From assembly GCF_900110265.1 (NCBI RefSeq), contig NZ_FODB01000012.1:1-64000 (forward strand): a stretch of 64,000 nucleotides of DNA, written 5' to 3'. Source of the stretch: Vreelandella aquamarina (GTDB lineage: Bacteria > Pseudomonadota > Gammaproteobacteria > Pseudomonadales > Halomonadaceae). Position numbers and translations under genes: made by a program. The notes under the pieces were generated by a model. The model was not told the DNA's origin, searched no databases, and worked only from the letters and a program-made list of their open reading frames with translations. Each line of letters begins with the position of its first letter. Positions within the stretch are counted from its first letter, which is position 1. Shown here piece by piece: positions 22,740 through 32,400 of the stretch.

Positions 22740-23105
22740 TTGGGTCTATGGTGGGTATAGAAATACTGCAAGGTACTAGGCCTTCGATAAAAGTAAGGAA
22801 GCCCTAGCCATTTCACAGCTGCACGAATTCTGGGACTCTGCGACCCCGTGTAGCGCTCAGGCCTGCTGGAAGAGCCTAGAGATTTTTTCTTGCCTGGGTG
22901 CTTACCTAGGGGCCGGGAGTCTTAGATACCATCTCGCTTAATCGGCCACAAATGTCCCATCAGGCAGTTTGTGGCCGACAACTACCCCACCCAACCGGCC
23001 ATTTTAATTGTCGCCAAGCGGCCAAAGTAGTTGGCAATAACTCGCCAGCGGTGCCACGACCTAGCATCGTGTCGACCGTCTAGACGATAAAGAGCCATGG
23101 TCCAA
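22740..23105. other. 366-bp stretch without a gene
   Basis: No open frame of convincing coding character was found. The segment from 22940 has paired short repeats built on TCGGCCACAAATGTCCC, AGTTTGTGGCCGAC and AAGCGGCCAAAGTAGTTGGC, which resemble the terminal repeats of a transposon and may be insertion-sequence debris at the border of the heat-resistance island. Confidence 0.4.
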
Positions 23106-23576
23106 TCACTCGCTCTTCCGGTCGTCGCGTTCACGCATGAGCCAATAGGTCAGACCTAAGGCCAGTATCGTCCCCGCCAGGGCGGCCAGTTTGGCAGGAT
23201 CAATGTCGGGGTCAAGGATGATGAACTTGCGGGCCAGTGCCAGGATCGCGATCAGAATGACGGTCTTGACCTGGATGATGCTTTCCTTACGCAGCGCCAC
23301 TTTGACGATCGAATGCTTGAATTCCATCGCGATCAGGAGCGTCATGGTGGCACCGAATACCATCTGAAAAGCCTTATGATCCGTTGGATTCAGTGCATCC
23401 ATGACGAGCAGCGTGAAGACGAGCCGAATCAACTGAATTAGCGACACCACGATGATGACGGCAATGACCGCCGACAGAACGAGAGCGACGACCTGCTCGA
23501 AGCGCTCGTAAACCGTCATCAACCGCCACTGGGAGCGCATTTCGTCAAGGGTCGTGTGGCCAGGTTCTTTATGCAT
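23106..23576 (-). CDS. psiE: PsiE-family membrane protein of a heat-resistance island
   Basis: 156 aa with four hydrophobic helices (VVALVLSAVIAVIIVVSLIQLI, LVMDALNP..., VILIAILALARKFIIL, AGTILALGLTYWLM). It belongs to the phosphate-starvation-inducible PsiE group that is a regular member of transmissible heat-resistance loci; its exact function is unknown. The start at 23576 (MHKEPGHTTLDEM) follows AGAGAGAG. It is the last gene of the minus-strand hsp20-clpK run. Its first ~15 codons are nearly repeated at 24151-24195. Confidence 0.8.
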   Translation of the reverse strand: MHKEPGHTTLDEMRSQWRLMTVYERFEQVVALVLSAVIAVIIVVSLIQLIRLVFTLLVMDALNPTDHKAFQMVFGATMTLLIAMEFKHSIVKVALRKESIIQVKTVILIAILALARKFIILDPDIDPAKLAALAGTILALGLTYWLMRERDDRKSE

Positions 23577-23604
23577 AAGCGTTGCTCTCTCTTTCAATGA
23601 AACG

Positions 23605-24099
23605 TTAATGGAACGGGGAGTCCGAGCTGCCGTCCGGACGAAGACGGTATTGGTAAAGCATACCGGGAACGTGGCTGGCCAACTCTTCTCGCTGTCGGCG
23701 CATAGAGTTCAGCGCCTGCTCGACCCTCTTGAGATCGGTGATGTCCTCTACCGTCCCGTCTGCCGCTCTGGGCCGACCAGAGGCGTCGCCCTTGAATGTT
23801 GCCCGCAGGTGTATCCAGCGAACCTGCCCTCCGCTGACGATACGATACTGCAGATCAAGGGACTTTCCGCACATGGCAGCATCCCATGCCCTATCGAAGA
23901 GGGGGCGGTCTTCAGGGTGAATGCACTGCAGGAATCGCTCGAAGGCTATTGGCGCACCAACATCCAGGCCGAGCACGCGGCAGGCTTCATCGGAGCAAGT
24001 GAGGAGTTGCGAGCCAAGATCGAGATGCCAACTGCCAGAATGGGCATTCTGGTTAATCTGGTCGCCGTGTCGGGCTGAGATTTGAGGCGTCTCGTTCAA
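23605..24099 (-). CDS. PAS-domain protein, truncated sensor fragment
   Basis: 164 aa. Residues ~20-130 form a PAS/PAC module (GSWHLDLGSQLLTCSDEACRV... IHPEDRPLFDRAW, VRWIHLRATFKGD, GTVEDITDLKRVEQALN). A second PAS domain begins (VPGMLYQYRLRPDGSS) but the frame stops 5-6 residues later; such proteins normally continue to GGDEF/EAL or kinase output domains. The TTG start is supported by AAGGAG seven bases upstream and by overlap with the previous stop (TTGA). It may be a decayed sensor or a free PAS protein. Confidence 0.65.
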   Translation of the reverse strand: MNETPQISARHGDQINQNAHSGSWHLDLGSQLLTCSDEACRVLGLDVGAPIAFERFLQCIHPEDRPLFDRAWDAAMCGKSLDLQYRIVSGGQVRWIHLRATFKGDASGRPRAADGTVEDITDLKRVEQALNSMRRQREELASHVPGMLYQYRLRPDGSSDSPFH

Positions 24100-24305
24100 A
24101 GGTGACGCTCCTTAGGGGTGAAACAGAGGTTCCAAAGTTTCTGCAACTCGGAGCGCATTTCGTCAAAGATTGTGTGGCTGGGGTCGCTATGCATCGACTG
24201 GCCGGTGGCGCGTCCCACCAGGTGGGCCAGACCGGCAAGCGGTGGGATAGCGACCGCCAGCGACACGAGGGTGGCTGCCCATGTCAGCCCGTTGGGGTCG
24301 GACAC
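24096..24305 (-). CDS. Small membrane protein behind clpK, with a psiE-like tail
   Basis: 69 aa from a GTG at 24305 preceded by GGGAGG, 16 bases after the clpK stop. The first half is one membrane helix (LTWAATLVSLAVAIPPLAGLA); the second half, from MHSDPSHTIFDEMRSE, copies the N-terminus of the downstream PsiE protein. The DNA of that part matches the psiE 5' end closely. It could be a fusion formed by recombination between two psiE-like genes. It is coupled to the PAS gene (TTGA). Confidence 0.5.
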   Translation of the reverse strand: MSDPNGLTWAATLVSLAVAIPPLAGLAHLVGRATGQSMHSDPSHTIFDEMRSELQKLWNLCFTPKERHL

Positions 24306-24321
24306 GACAGCCTCCCATCGC

Positions 24322-27171
24322 TCAAGATTCGCCGCCCGCTGACTTCTTCTTGCCCGCAGGCTTGCTCGCGTCGCCAGGCGGTGCCTCGGCCACGTTCGCG
24401 GCATCGGGCTTTTCAGGCTCGGTCGGCTTCGCGGGTGGCTCCTGGCGCTCGAAGACCACCCGTTCGGCCTTGTCGTCCCAGCGGGCGCTGGCGTGATCGT
24501 CCTTGCCGATACCGCCACCCAGCATCTCGCGCGCCAGTGCCGTCTCCAGCTCGCTGCGGATCAGCCGCTTGAGCTCACGCGCGCCGAACTCGGGCTTGTA
24601 GCCTTCCTCCGCGAAGTGATCGATCAAGGTCTGATCGAAGGTCAGCGTCACTTCCTGGCTGGCGGCGTTGCGGGCCACACGATCGAGCTGCAGGCCGACG
24701 ATATGGCGGATCTCCTCCTTGCCCAGCGCATGGAAGACGATGATCTCGTCGATGCGGTTGATGAACTCGGGGCGGAAGTGTCCGCGCAGCACGTCCATCA
24801 CCTCGGACTTGGTCTTCACGTATTCCTCGCCGGCGGCGCCACCGGCCTTCAGCCGACGCTGGATGATGTCCGAGCCCAAGTTCGAGGTGGCGATGATGAT
24901 GGTATTGGTGAAATCCACCACCCGGCCCTTGCCGTCGGTGAGCCGCCCGTCGTCGAACACCTGCAGCAGGATGTTGTAGACGTCGGGGTGAGCCTTCTCG
25001 ATCTCGTCCAGCAGCAACACGCTGTAGGGCTTACGACGCACCTTCTCGGTGAGCTGGCCACCCTCATCGTAGCCGACGTAACCCGGAGGCGCACCCACCA
25101 GGCGTGCCACGGCATGGCGTTCACCGTACTCGGACATGTCGATGCGCAGCAGCGCACCTTCATCGCCATAGATCGACTCGGCCAGCGCCTTGGCGAGTTC
25201 GGTCTTGCCCACGCCGGTTGGCCCGAGGAACAGGAAAGTCGCCACCGGCTTGCTGCCCTCGCGCAGGCCCGCCCGCGACAACCGCACGGCATCGGCCACC
25301 GCACGCACCGCTTCGTCCTGGCCCACCAGGCGCTCGTGCAGCCGCTGCTCCAGATGCAGCAGCTTCTCGCGCTCTTCCACCGTCAGCTCGTTGACCGGAA
25401 TGCCGGTCAGGCGCGAGACGATCTGCGCGACATGCTCGGCCTTGACTTCGGCGCTGCCCGAGGCGCGCTCGCGTTCCCATTCCTCGACGAGCTTCTTGAG
25501 TTCAGTCTCCTTGGCCTCGATGCGCTTGCCCAGCTCGGCGGCCTTGTCGTACTGCTTGCGCGAGGCCACATAGTCCTGCTCACGCCGCAGCTGGTGCAGT
25601 TCGGACTCCAGCTCTTGCACCGCCACCGGGCGGGCCGTGGCCGACAGCTTCACGCGTGCGGCCGCCTGGTCGAGCAGGTCGATGGCCTTGTCAGGCAAAA
25701 AGCGCGCGGTGATGTAGCGGTCCGACAACTCGGCGGCGGCGATGATCGCATCCTCGGTCATGCTGACCTTGTGGTGCGCCTCGAAGGTGTCGCGCAGGCC
25801 ACGCAGGATCATCATGGTCTGCGCTACCGTCGGCTCGGGCACCATCACCGGCTGGAAGCGACGCTCCAGCGCGGCGTCCTTCTCGATGTACTTCTGATAC
25901 TCGTTGAGCGTGGTGGCGCCGATCAGGTTCAGTTCGCCGCGCGCCATCATCGGCTTGAACACGTTGGCCACGTCCAGCCCGCCTTCGCCGCCACCCTGGC
26001 CGGCACCGACGATGGTGTGCACCTCGTCGATGAAGAGAATCAGCTCGCCCTGGTGCTCGGTCACTTCCTTGAGCACCTTCTGCACGCGCTCCTCGAATTC
26101 GCCGCGGTACTTGGCGCCTGCCACCATGGCGTTGATGTTGAGTTCCACCAAGCGCTTGTCGCGCAGCGTCTCGGGTACTTCGCCGGCGACCATCCGCTGC
26201 GCCAGTCCTTCGACAATGGCGGTCTTGCCGACGCCGGGCTCACCGATCAACACCGGGTTGTTTTTCTTGCGCCGGGCCAGCACCTCGATGGTGGTCTCGA
26301 TCTCCTGCGCACGGCCGATGACCGGATCGAGCTTGCCGTCACGCGCCATTTTGGTGAGGTCGCGCGAGTACTTGTCGAGCTCAGGTGTGTTGGTCGGCGC
26401 CTCAGCGCGACCGTCCTCGGCCCCCTTACCGACCACCTTGCTCACCTGTTGACGCAGCGCCTGCGGTGTGAGGCCGTAACGGCGCAGCAGGTTGGCGGCC
26501 AAGCCTTCGCCTTCCTCGGCCAGCCCGATCAGGAAATGCTCCGGGCCGACATAGGAGTGGCTGAGTTCGTTGGATGCCACGAAAGCGCGGCTGAGTGCGT
26601 CCTTGACGCGGGGCGACACGCCGATTTCGCCCTCGAACGGCTTCTCGCCACGCTTGGCTTCGGATTCGATTTGCCGCTTGAGGTCATCGACCTTGATCTT
26701 GAATTGCCCCAGGATGGTCTTCACCACGTCGCTGTCGGCGAGCGCCAACAGCAGGTGTTCGGTATCGACTTCAGGGCGGCCAAATTCGGCGGCATGTTTG
26801 GCGGCCTCCTACAACAAAGCCTCGGACTGTTCGCTGATACGGCTGGCCAGCCCACTGCCGCGCCTGCGCGTTGTACCCGTAGCAGCCGGGGCGGGTTCGC
26901 CAAACGAGGCATCGACGACCTCGTCGGTATCGGTTGCCATGGACGGTGCGTCGTCACCGATGCGGAAGAAGTCGCTGCCAAGGAAGTCTTCGAACAGCCC
27001 GCTGCGCGAGCCGAACAAGGCTTCCAGCGGTGAGACGGTGCGCTTTTGCTGGCGCACCAGTTGGCGATAGTGATCGTCACACAACTGCATAGTGCTGTGG
27101 CGACCATTGAGATTGGTTTCCACCCGCACCGTGGCGGGTTGGCCGCAGACTCGGCATTGTTTTCTGGCCAT
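24322..27171 (-). pseudogene. clpK: clpK (ClpG-type heat-resistance disaggregase) interrupted by one in-frame amber codon
   Basis: 950 codons in one frame, the full length of ClpK, with a single TAG at 26809-26811 (codon 121) where SEALL-Q-EAAKHAAEFG is expected, a CAG-to-TAG change. Before it is the N-terminal zinc finger (CRVCG...CDDHY) and linker; after it are the Clp N-domain, AAA1 ([11 protein letters not shown]), middle domain, AAA2 (GPTGVGKTELA) and the Pro/Lys-rich C-terminal extension. ClpK dissolves heat-aggregated proteins. Without suppression only 120 residues or a reinitiated ~808-residue form (TTG at 26748) would be made. A read error is possible. It follows hsp20 by ~95 bases. 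Confidence 0.85.
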
Positions 27172-27266
27172 GCTGATGCTCCTTAAGAGGACTGATTTGA
27201 CGAGACGCCGAAGGTAACGGCGCCTCGATCTTCACCTGGTTTTTTCGGAGGACGAGCCGATCGGCG

Positions 27267-27836
27267 TCAGCCGTTGATCGGGATCGAGCGGCCCTGCTTA
27301 GGCGCACTGGCCTCGCGCTTGTCCATCGTGATCGTGAGCACGCCGTTCTTGAATGCGGCCTTGATCGATTCCTGGTTGGCGTTGTCAGGCAGGTTCAGGA
27401 CACGCTGGAAACTGCCGTAGGAGCGTTCGACGCGATGGAAGCCACCCTCCTTCTTTTCCTGCTCCTGGCGCTTCTCGCCCCGTACCATCAGCACGTCGTT
27501 GTCGAGCGTGATCTGGATATCCTTTTCCTCGACGCCGGGAACCTCCAAGGAAATCTTGTATTGCTTGTCGGTTTCCTGAATGTCAAGTACCGGCTTCAGC
27601 ATGCCCGGCAAGTCCGACGGCCATCGCGGCATGGCCTGCGCTGGAAAACCGAAGCCTCGAAACGCATCGTCAAAGAGGCGGTCGATCTCGCGATGCAATT
27701 GCAGGATGGGACTGACGGGACCGCCTGCTACCGGCAGGTCATTGCGCTGCACGGGCAGCGAGGCAGCGCTCTGTTGTTCTTCCTGTTCTTTCTTGAACCA
27801 GTTCCAGGGAGCCAATTTCTTGAAATCAATGTCCAT
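27267..27836 (-). CDS. hsp20: Small heat-shock protein Hsp20 of the heat-resistance island
   Basis: 189 aa. The alpha-crystallin domain runs from about residue 80 (KPVLDIQETDKQYKISLEVPG) to GVLTITMDKRE, and the C-terminal IxI-type motif is RSIPING. The N-terminus MDIDFKKLAPWNWFKKE is typical for the sHsp20 encoded first in transmissible heat-resistance loci. It holds unfolding proteins for later rescue by ClpK or DnaK. The start at 27836 follows TGGAGGTGTGAC; the ORF open to 27875 is leader. Confidence 0.92.
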   Translation of the reverse strand: MDIDFKKLAPWNWFKKEQEEQQSAASLPVQRNDLPVAGGPVSPILQLHREIDRLFDDAFRGFGFPAQAMPRWPSDLPGMLKPVLDIQETDKQYKISLEVPGVEEKDIQITLDNDVLMVRGEKRQEQEKKEGGFHRVERSYGSFQRVLNLPDNANQESIKAAFKNGVLTITMDKREASAPKQGRSIPING

Positions 27837-28236
27837 GTCACACCTCCAGAAGAAAAGTTGAAGAATCTCGCTCACTCCGTTTGCCTGCGGCTATGGATAG
27901 CGCTCTCAGGCAACACGGGATGTTTCGCTGCCTTCGGCTGCTCATCTGTACGTATCACCTCCTTCTTTCTGCCTGCTTGGGTCTGATCATTGATCCATCG
28001 ATCGATTTCACTTTGATGAAACCGCCATGCCCCCCACAATTTCCGCCTTCGTGCAGCCTCAATCGAGGGTTTTCTTCAAGACTTTGCAAAATATTGTGGC
28101 TAACATGCAGGAAGTCAAGAGTCAACACCTCGCGATCTGCTGGGTGATTGATGTGAGTCAATCGTAAGCAACCAGGAGACAAATGTTGGCTGCCACCGCG
28201 ATGGTGCTCCCTCCTGAGCTCAAGGCACACTTCCCC
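27837..28236 (-). promoter_or_regulatory. Upstream region of hsp20 (400 bp, no gene)
   Basis: No coding frame stands out. On the minus strand, TTGACT followed 18 bases later by ATATTT (28090-28120) is a reasonable sigma-70 promoter pair for the hsp20-clpK run, and CTTGAA occurs just downstream. A clear sigma-32 element (CTTGAA plus CCCCAT) was not found. Confidence 0.4.
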
Positions 28237-28279
28237 CTACCCCCATGTGTTTTCTGTGCCGGGGACAGCACGTCGCAGC

Positions 28280-28640
28280 GCTACCCAGGCACCAGTTTGC
28301 CAGTCAGCTTGGCCAGGCGCTTGTTGCCGGCGAGGCTGATGATGTAATCGACGCCGTGGCGGTCGCACCAGTTGAGGATCAGCGGGCGGCAGAAGCCGCT
28401 GTCGCCGCGGAACACGAACAGTGGCAGGAAGATATAGTGGTTGTAGCAGCCGTTGAAGTGCCGGCCGAGCTGCTGGCCATGCACCCGGTCGTCGGTGGCA
28501 TCGAAGTAGAGGTAGAGCGGCTTCTTCGGTGGCCGCCGGAACGAACATTTTGCCATGGCGGCTGATGCGGTTGATTCTGGTGTAGGAGTTTGAATTATAA
28601 TCGATTTTCAGCCGCTTTTTCATGCCCAGTGCAATATTCG
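28280..28640 (-). mobile_element. Internally deleted IS1380-type element, copy 1
   Basis: A frame from 28556 reads MAKCSF then RRPPKKPLYLYFDATDD, joining the extreme N-terminus of an IS1380-family transposase to its middle (DxxD catalytic segment), with ~180 residues missing. It continues HGQQLGRHFNGCYNHYIFLP and FRGDSGFCRPL and is cut after GKLVPG. The upstream end (to ~28640) should hold the terminal repeat. A 108-bp core (28479-28586) is identical to 32974-33081. It cannot encode a working transposase. Confidence 0.75.
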
Positions 28641-28664
28641 GGATAGCACGCTGAGCCAACTCAC

Positions 28665-29585
28665 TCATTGACTCGATGGCCGGCGCGATAGATTCAGCGA
28701 GGAGATATGGCGTCTGAACAGGGTCGCGAGCCGCTCGGCACCGGGGTGGAGGGGCACGCCGCGCAGCTTGAGCAGGCCGATGGTATAGGCCGGAAAGGTG
28801 GCCAGGGTGTCGAAGCAGGCCAACCCACGGCCGGAAAGCGGATCGTCGACAAAGAACCGCGGGCCGAAGCCGATCAGATCAGTGCGTCGCATCAGCTCGA
28901 CCATCATGATTGGAGAATCGCACTTTACCACCCGCTGCGAGATCGAGATGTCTTGAGCCTCGAGCCAGTCGATCAGCCGCTGTGCCGAGCTGCCGACCGC
29001 CAGGTTCAGCACCCAGCGCGCCTCAGCCATCTGCGACCAGTCGGTGGCACCCAGCAATGCGTGACCTTCACGCGCCATGGGTTCCGAGAGCAGCTCGGTC
29101 AGCGGTTCGAAGGTGATCTCGTGGGGTAGCTGATCCGCCTCGGCCACGGCGATGGCGAAGTCGATGCGTCCCTCCATTAGGCCCGGTAGCACCGTGCTCA
29201 TCATGCCTTCCTCCAGCCTGAGGCTGGCATCAGGCTGCTCGCGCTCGAACTCCCGAAGCACGGCGGGCAGAGACGTGGTCGCGATTGCGGTGGTCACCGC
29301 CACCGTGACCTGCACGCCCGAGCCGCCGCGCAGCCAACGTATTTCATCCCTGGCCTTGTCCAGGGTGGAGAACGCCAGGCGCGCCCGTTTCAGTAGCACC
29401 TTGCCCGACGGTGTGAACTCGACGCCGCGGTAGCTGCGTATCAGCAGCTCCGATCCAAGGTCGGCCTCCAGTTCGCGCAGCGCGCGGGTCAGGGCGCTCT
29501 GACTCAGGTGCAGCGCCCTGGCAGCTCCTCGAATCGACCCTTCTTCGGCCACCTTCAGCAGGGCCCTCAAATGGTGGTTTTTCAT
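28665..29585 (-). CDS. LysR-type transcriptional regulator
   Basis: 306 aa. The winged helix-turn-helix lies at residues 4-60 (LRALLKVAEEGSIRGAARAL, QSALTRALRELEADLG), the effector domain follows with ITFEPLTELLSEPMAREGH. It is divergent from the amidohydrolase gene at 29701 with a 115-bp gap, the usual arrangement for a LysR activator and its target, so an acylated amino acid or its hydrolysis product is a plausible inducer. It ends at 28665, 25 bases from the IS1380-type copy. Confidence 0.92.
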   Translation of the reverse strand: MKNHHLRALLKVAEEGSIRGAARALHLSQSALTRALRELEADLGSELLIRSYRGVEFTPSGKVLLKRARLAFSTLDKARDEIRWLRGGSGVQVTVAVTTAIATTSLPAVLREFEREQPDASLRLEEGMMSTVLPGLMEGRIDFAIAVAEADQLPHEITFEPLTELLSEPMAREGHALLGATDWSQMAEARWVLNLAVGSSAQRLIDWLEAQDISISQRVVKCDSPIMMVELMRRTDLIGFGPRFFVDDPLSGRGLACFDTLATFPAYTIGLLKLRGVPLHPGAERLATLFRRHISSLNLSRRPSSQ

Positions 29586-29700
29586 CTCAAGTGAACACCT
29601 ATGCGTGTCATCAAGTAGATTTTATCGTCTTTTCGATATCAGTCACCACTGACAATATCGGTTTTATTGACGCAAATTCCAATGCTAAGAGGCGAAGCCA

Positions 29701-30930
29701 ATGACAGCCCATTCGACGATCACGCCAGATATCGACCAGATGCAGGCCTGCCGCCGCCATATCCATCAGCACCCTGAGCTCGGTTTCGAGGAGTTTGCCA
29801 CCAGCCAGCTAGTGGCAGAGCGACTGGAGGAGTGGGGCTATGAGGTTCACACCGGCATCGCCACTACCGGCGTGGTTGGAGTGCTGCGCTGGGGCGACAA
29901 TTCGGGCCCGCGACTCGGCCTGCGCGCCGATATGGATGCCCTGCCCATCCAGGAGGAGACTGGCTTGCCCTGGGCTAGTCAGGTACCTGGCAAGATGCAC
30001 GCCTGCGGCCATGACGGCCACACTGCCATTCTACTGGGTGCTGCCGAGGCCCTGGCCCGCCAGCATCGTGAGCAGGGGCTGCCCGGCAGCGGCACCTTGA
30101 ACCTGATCTTCCAGCCCGCTGAGGAGCTGGGTGGCGGCGGTGGGGCTCTGTGCATGATCGAAGACGGCCTCTTCGAGCGCTTCCCCTGCGACGCCCTCTT
30201 TGCGCTGCACAATTTCCCCGGCAAGCCCGTGGGCCACCTGTGTTTCCGGGAGGGTGCCTTCATGGCTTCCTCGGACACGGTCACGCTGACCTTCATTGGC
30301 AAGGGCGGCCACGGGGCCCTGCCGCAGCTGGCCGCCGACCCCACTCTGCCAGCAGCTGCCACCGTGCTGGCACTGCAGAGCATCGTCGGGCGCAACGTCG
30401 ATCCCAACCTCGTCTCGGTGATCAGCGTAGGCCGGATGCAGGCCGGCTCCAGCGCCAACGTCATTCCCAACAGCGCCGAGCTAGAGCTCAGCGTGCGTAC
30501 CCTGGACCCCGAGGTGCGAGATACCCTCGAGCGCCGCATTCGCACCCTGGCCGAGTCCCAGGCAGAGTCCTTCGACTGCCGCTGCGAGATCGACTACGTG
30601 CGCGGTTATCCGGTGTTGATTAACACCCCGGCCGAGACCCAGCTTGCCATCGACACCGCCCGAGAGATGTTCGGCGACGAGCGAGTCGAAGCGCCCACCG
30701 CGCCCCTTACCGGCAGCGAGGACTGCGCCTACTTTCTCGAGCAGGTGCCTGGCTGCTACTTCATCGTCGGCAACGGCGATAACGGCTACGACGAAGGGCT
30801 GCCCCTGGGACCATGCAGCGTGCACAACCCGCACTACGATTTCAACGATGACTGCATGGGACCCGCCGCCACCTTCCTGATGGGCCTGGTGTCCCGCTAC
30901 TTCTCGCAGGGAACTTCCCGCTCCGAGTGA
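29701..30930 (+). CDS. M20 family amidohydrolase (HipO/AbgB-like)
   Basis: 409 aa. M20D peptidase features are DMDALPIQEETGLPW, the metal-binding MHACGHDGHTA, QPAEELGGGG, and the dimerisation domain with GKGGHGALPQLAADP. Such enzymes split N-acyl amino acids (hippurate, indole-acetyl amino acids, aminobenzoyl-glutamate) in the cytoplasm. The start follows AAGAGGCGAAGCC. It is followed by a transporter 53 bases on and a glutaminase, a small import-and-hydrolyse unit. Confidence 0.9.
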   Translation: MTAHSTITPDIDQMQACRRHIHQHPELGFEEFATSQLVAERLEEWGYEVHTGIATTGVVGVLRWGDNSGPRLGLRADMDALPIQEETGLPWASQVPGKMHACGHDGHTAILLGAAEALARQHREQGLPGSGTLNLIFQPAEELGGGGGALCMIEDGLFERFPCDALFALHNFPGKPVGHLCFREGAFMASSDTVTLTFIGKGGHGALPQLAADPTLPAAATVLALQSIVGRNVDPNLVSVISVGRMQAGSSANVIPNSAELELSVRTLDPEVRDTLERRIRTLAESQAESFDCRCEIDYVRGYPVLINTPAETQLAIDTAREMFGDERVEAPTAPLTGSEDCAYFLEQVPGCYFIVGNGDNGYDEGLPLGPCSVHNPHYDFNDDCMGPAATFLMGLVSRYFSQGTSRSE

Positions 30931-30983
30931 TCCATAACCCCCAACAACTCCAACGAGATCGCACAGCGATCCAAAGGGTGACC

Positions 30984-32396
30984 ATGAGCCAACAACAGTC
31001 CGATGACCGCAAGCCTGCTGCTTCCCGGAAACGTCAGTGGTTCCGTGAGTTTCCAGACCCCATGGTCTTGATCTTCATGGTACTGGTGGTCGTCTATGCG
31101 ATGACCTTCTTCGTGCCCGCCGGCGAATTCGCGCGGGAAGTGGTGAATGGCCGGAGCCGGGTAATTCCAGGCTCCTTCGAGTACCTATCCGATATTGCCA
31201 ATTTGCACTTCTTCCGTGTCTTCGTGGCTATTCCCGAGGGCATGATCAACGCCGCCCAGTTCCTTTTCATCGTTTTCATCGCCGGCGGACTCTTCCACAT
31301 CCTCAAGGGCACCGGGGCGCTGGAAAACGCCATAGGCATTGCTGCCTACAGGATGGGCGCGGGCAGCAGCATCAAAAGCCGCAACCTGATTATCACCGTG
31401 GGCACCTTCATCTATGGCTTCTTTGGCATGGCTGTGGGCGCCGAGAACAACATTGCCCTGGTACCAGTCGGTGTGCTGATCGCCTCGGCCATCGGCTGCT
31501 CGCGCCTGGTGGGCGTGACCATGGCCGTGGGCGGTATCGCTATCGGCTTTGCGCTCTCGCCCATCAACCCCTACACCGTGGGGGTGGCACAGAGCATTGG
31601 CGAACTGCCGCTGTTTTCCGGCTGGTGGCTGCGCACCTTGATGATGCTGACCTGCCTGGCGACGCTTGCCGCCTATATCTGCCTGCGCGTGGTCAACATC
31701 GAATTCAAGGACGACCAACCGGTGGAGATGAGTCGGAAGCTCAAGGACTACGCTCTGTCGCGCAACAACCTTGCCGTCCTCGGCATCTTCCTGGCCGGCC
31801 TGGTGATCATGCTTTTCGGCGTCTTCATCCGCGGCTGGTACATCAAGGAGATCGCCGGCAACTTCCTGCTCATGGCCATCCTGATCGGGCTGGCCAGCGG
31901 CCTTAGCGCCAACCAACTGGTCCAGCGGATGATGGAGGGCGCCTCCTCCGTGACCTCCGGCGCGCTGGTGATTGGTCTTGCCGCCTCGATCCAGGTCATC
32001 CTCAGCGATGCCCACATCATCGACACTATTGTTCACTCGCTTAGCGCCATCGTGGGGGACATGCCGGTGGCACTGGCCGCGGTGGTGGCCAGCGTCATCC
32101 AGGGCGTGATCAACCTGTTTATCCCCAGTGGTTCGGCCCAGGCGCTAGTGACCATGCCGATCCTGATCCCGCTGGCCGACCTCGTCGACATGAGTCGGCA
32201 GCTGATGATTACTGCCTTCCAGGTGGGCGACGGGCTGACTAACCTGTTCACTCCTACCGCCGGTGGTATCCTGGCCATGCTGGCCCTGGGTCGTGTTTCC
32301 TATGCCCAGTGGCTGCCCGTGATCCTGCCGATCATGGTGCCACTCTACGCTATGTGCTGGATTGCTCTGGTCGTGGCTCACTACATCGGTTACTGA
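30984..32396 (+). CDS. YfcC family (C4-dicarboxylate carrier-like) membrane transporter
   Basis: 470 aa with ~12 membrane helices. It opens after a polar tail with FPDPMVLIFMVLVVVYAMTFFVPAGEF in two blocks, shows GGLFHILKGTGALENAIG, MAVGAENNIALVP, and ends with LFIPSGSAQALVTMPILIPL. This is the YfcC / short-chain carrier superfamily that takes up small carboxylates or peptides; the exact substrate is not predictable. The ATG at 30984 after AAAGGGTGACC is chosen over the in-frame GTG at 30927 that overlaps the previous stop. It probably brings in the substrate of the M20 enzyme. Confidence 0.85.
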   Translation: MSQQQSDDRKPAASRKRQWFREFPDPMVLIFMVLVVVYAMTFFVPAGEFAREVVNGRSRVIPGSFEYLSDIANLHFFRVFVAIPEGMINAAQFLFIVFIAGGLFHILKGTGALENAIGIAAYRMGAGSSIKSRNLIITVGTFIYGFFGMAVGAENNIALVPVGVLIASAIGCSRLVGVTMAVGGIAIGFALSPINPYTVGVAQSIGELPLFSGWWLRTLMMLTCLATLAAYICLRVVNIEFKDDQPVEMSRKLKDYALSRNNLAVLGIFLAGLVIMLFGVFIRGWYIKEIAGNFLLMAILIGLASGLSANQLVQRMMEGASSVTSGALVIGLAASIQVILSDAHIIDTIVHSLSAIVGDMPVALAAVVASVIQGVINLFIPSGSAQALVTMPILIPLADLVDMSRQLMITAFQVGDGLTNLFTPTAGGILAMLALGRVSYAQWLPVILPIMVPLYAMCWIALVVAHYIGY

Positions 32397-32400
32397 GGCC

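Noticed and set aside
24493..27033. 846-codon open frame opposite clpK
   Set aside because: It mirrors the clpK frame on the other strand, is rich in His/Leu/Gln as expected for antisense of GC-rich genes, and has no recognisable domain or ribosome site.
28237..28668. 143-codon frame across the IS1380 fragment
   Set aside because: It runs out of the transposase frame into Arg/Pro-rich shadow sequence; the meaningful frame is 28281-28556.
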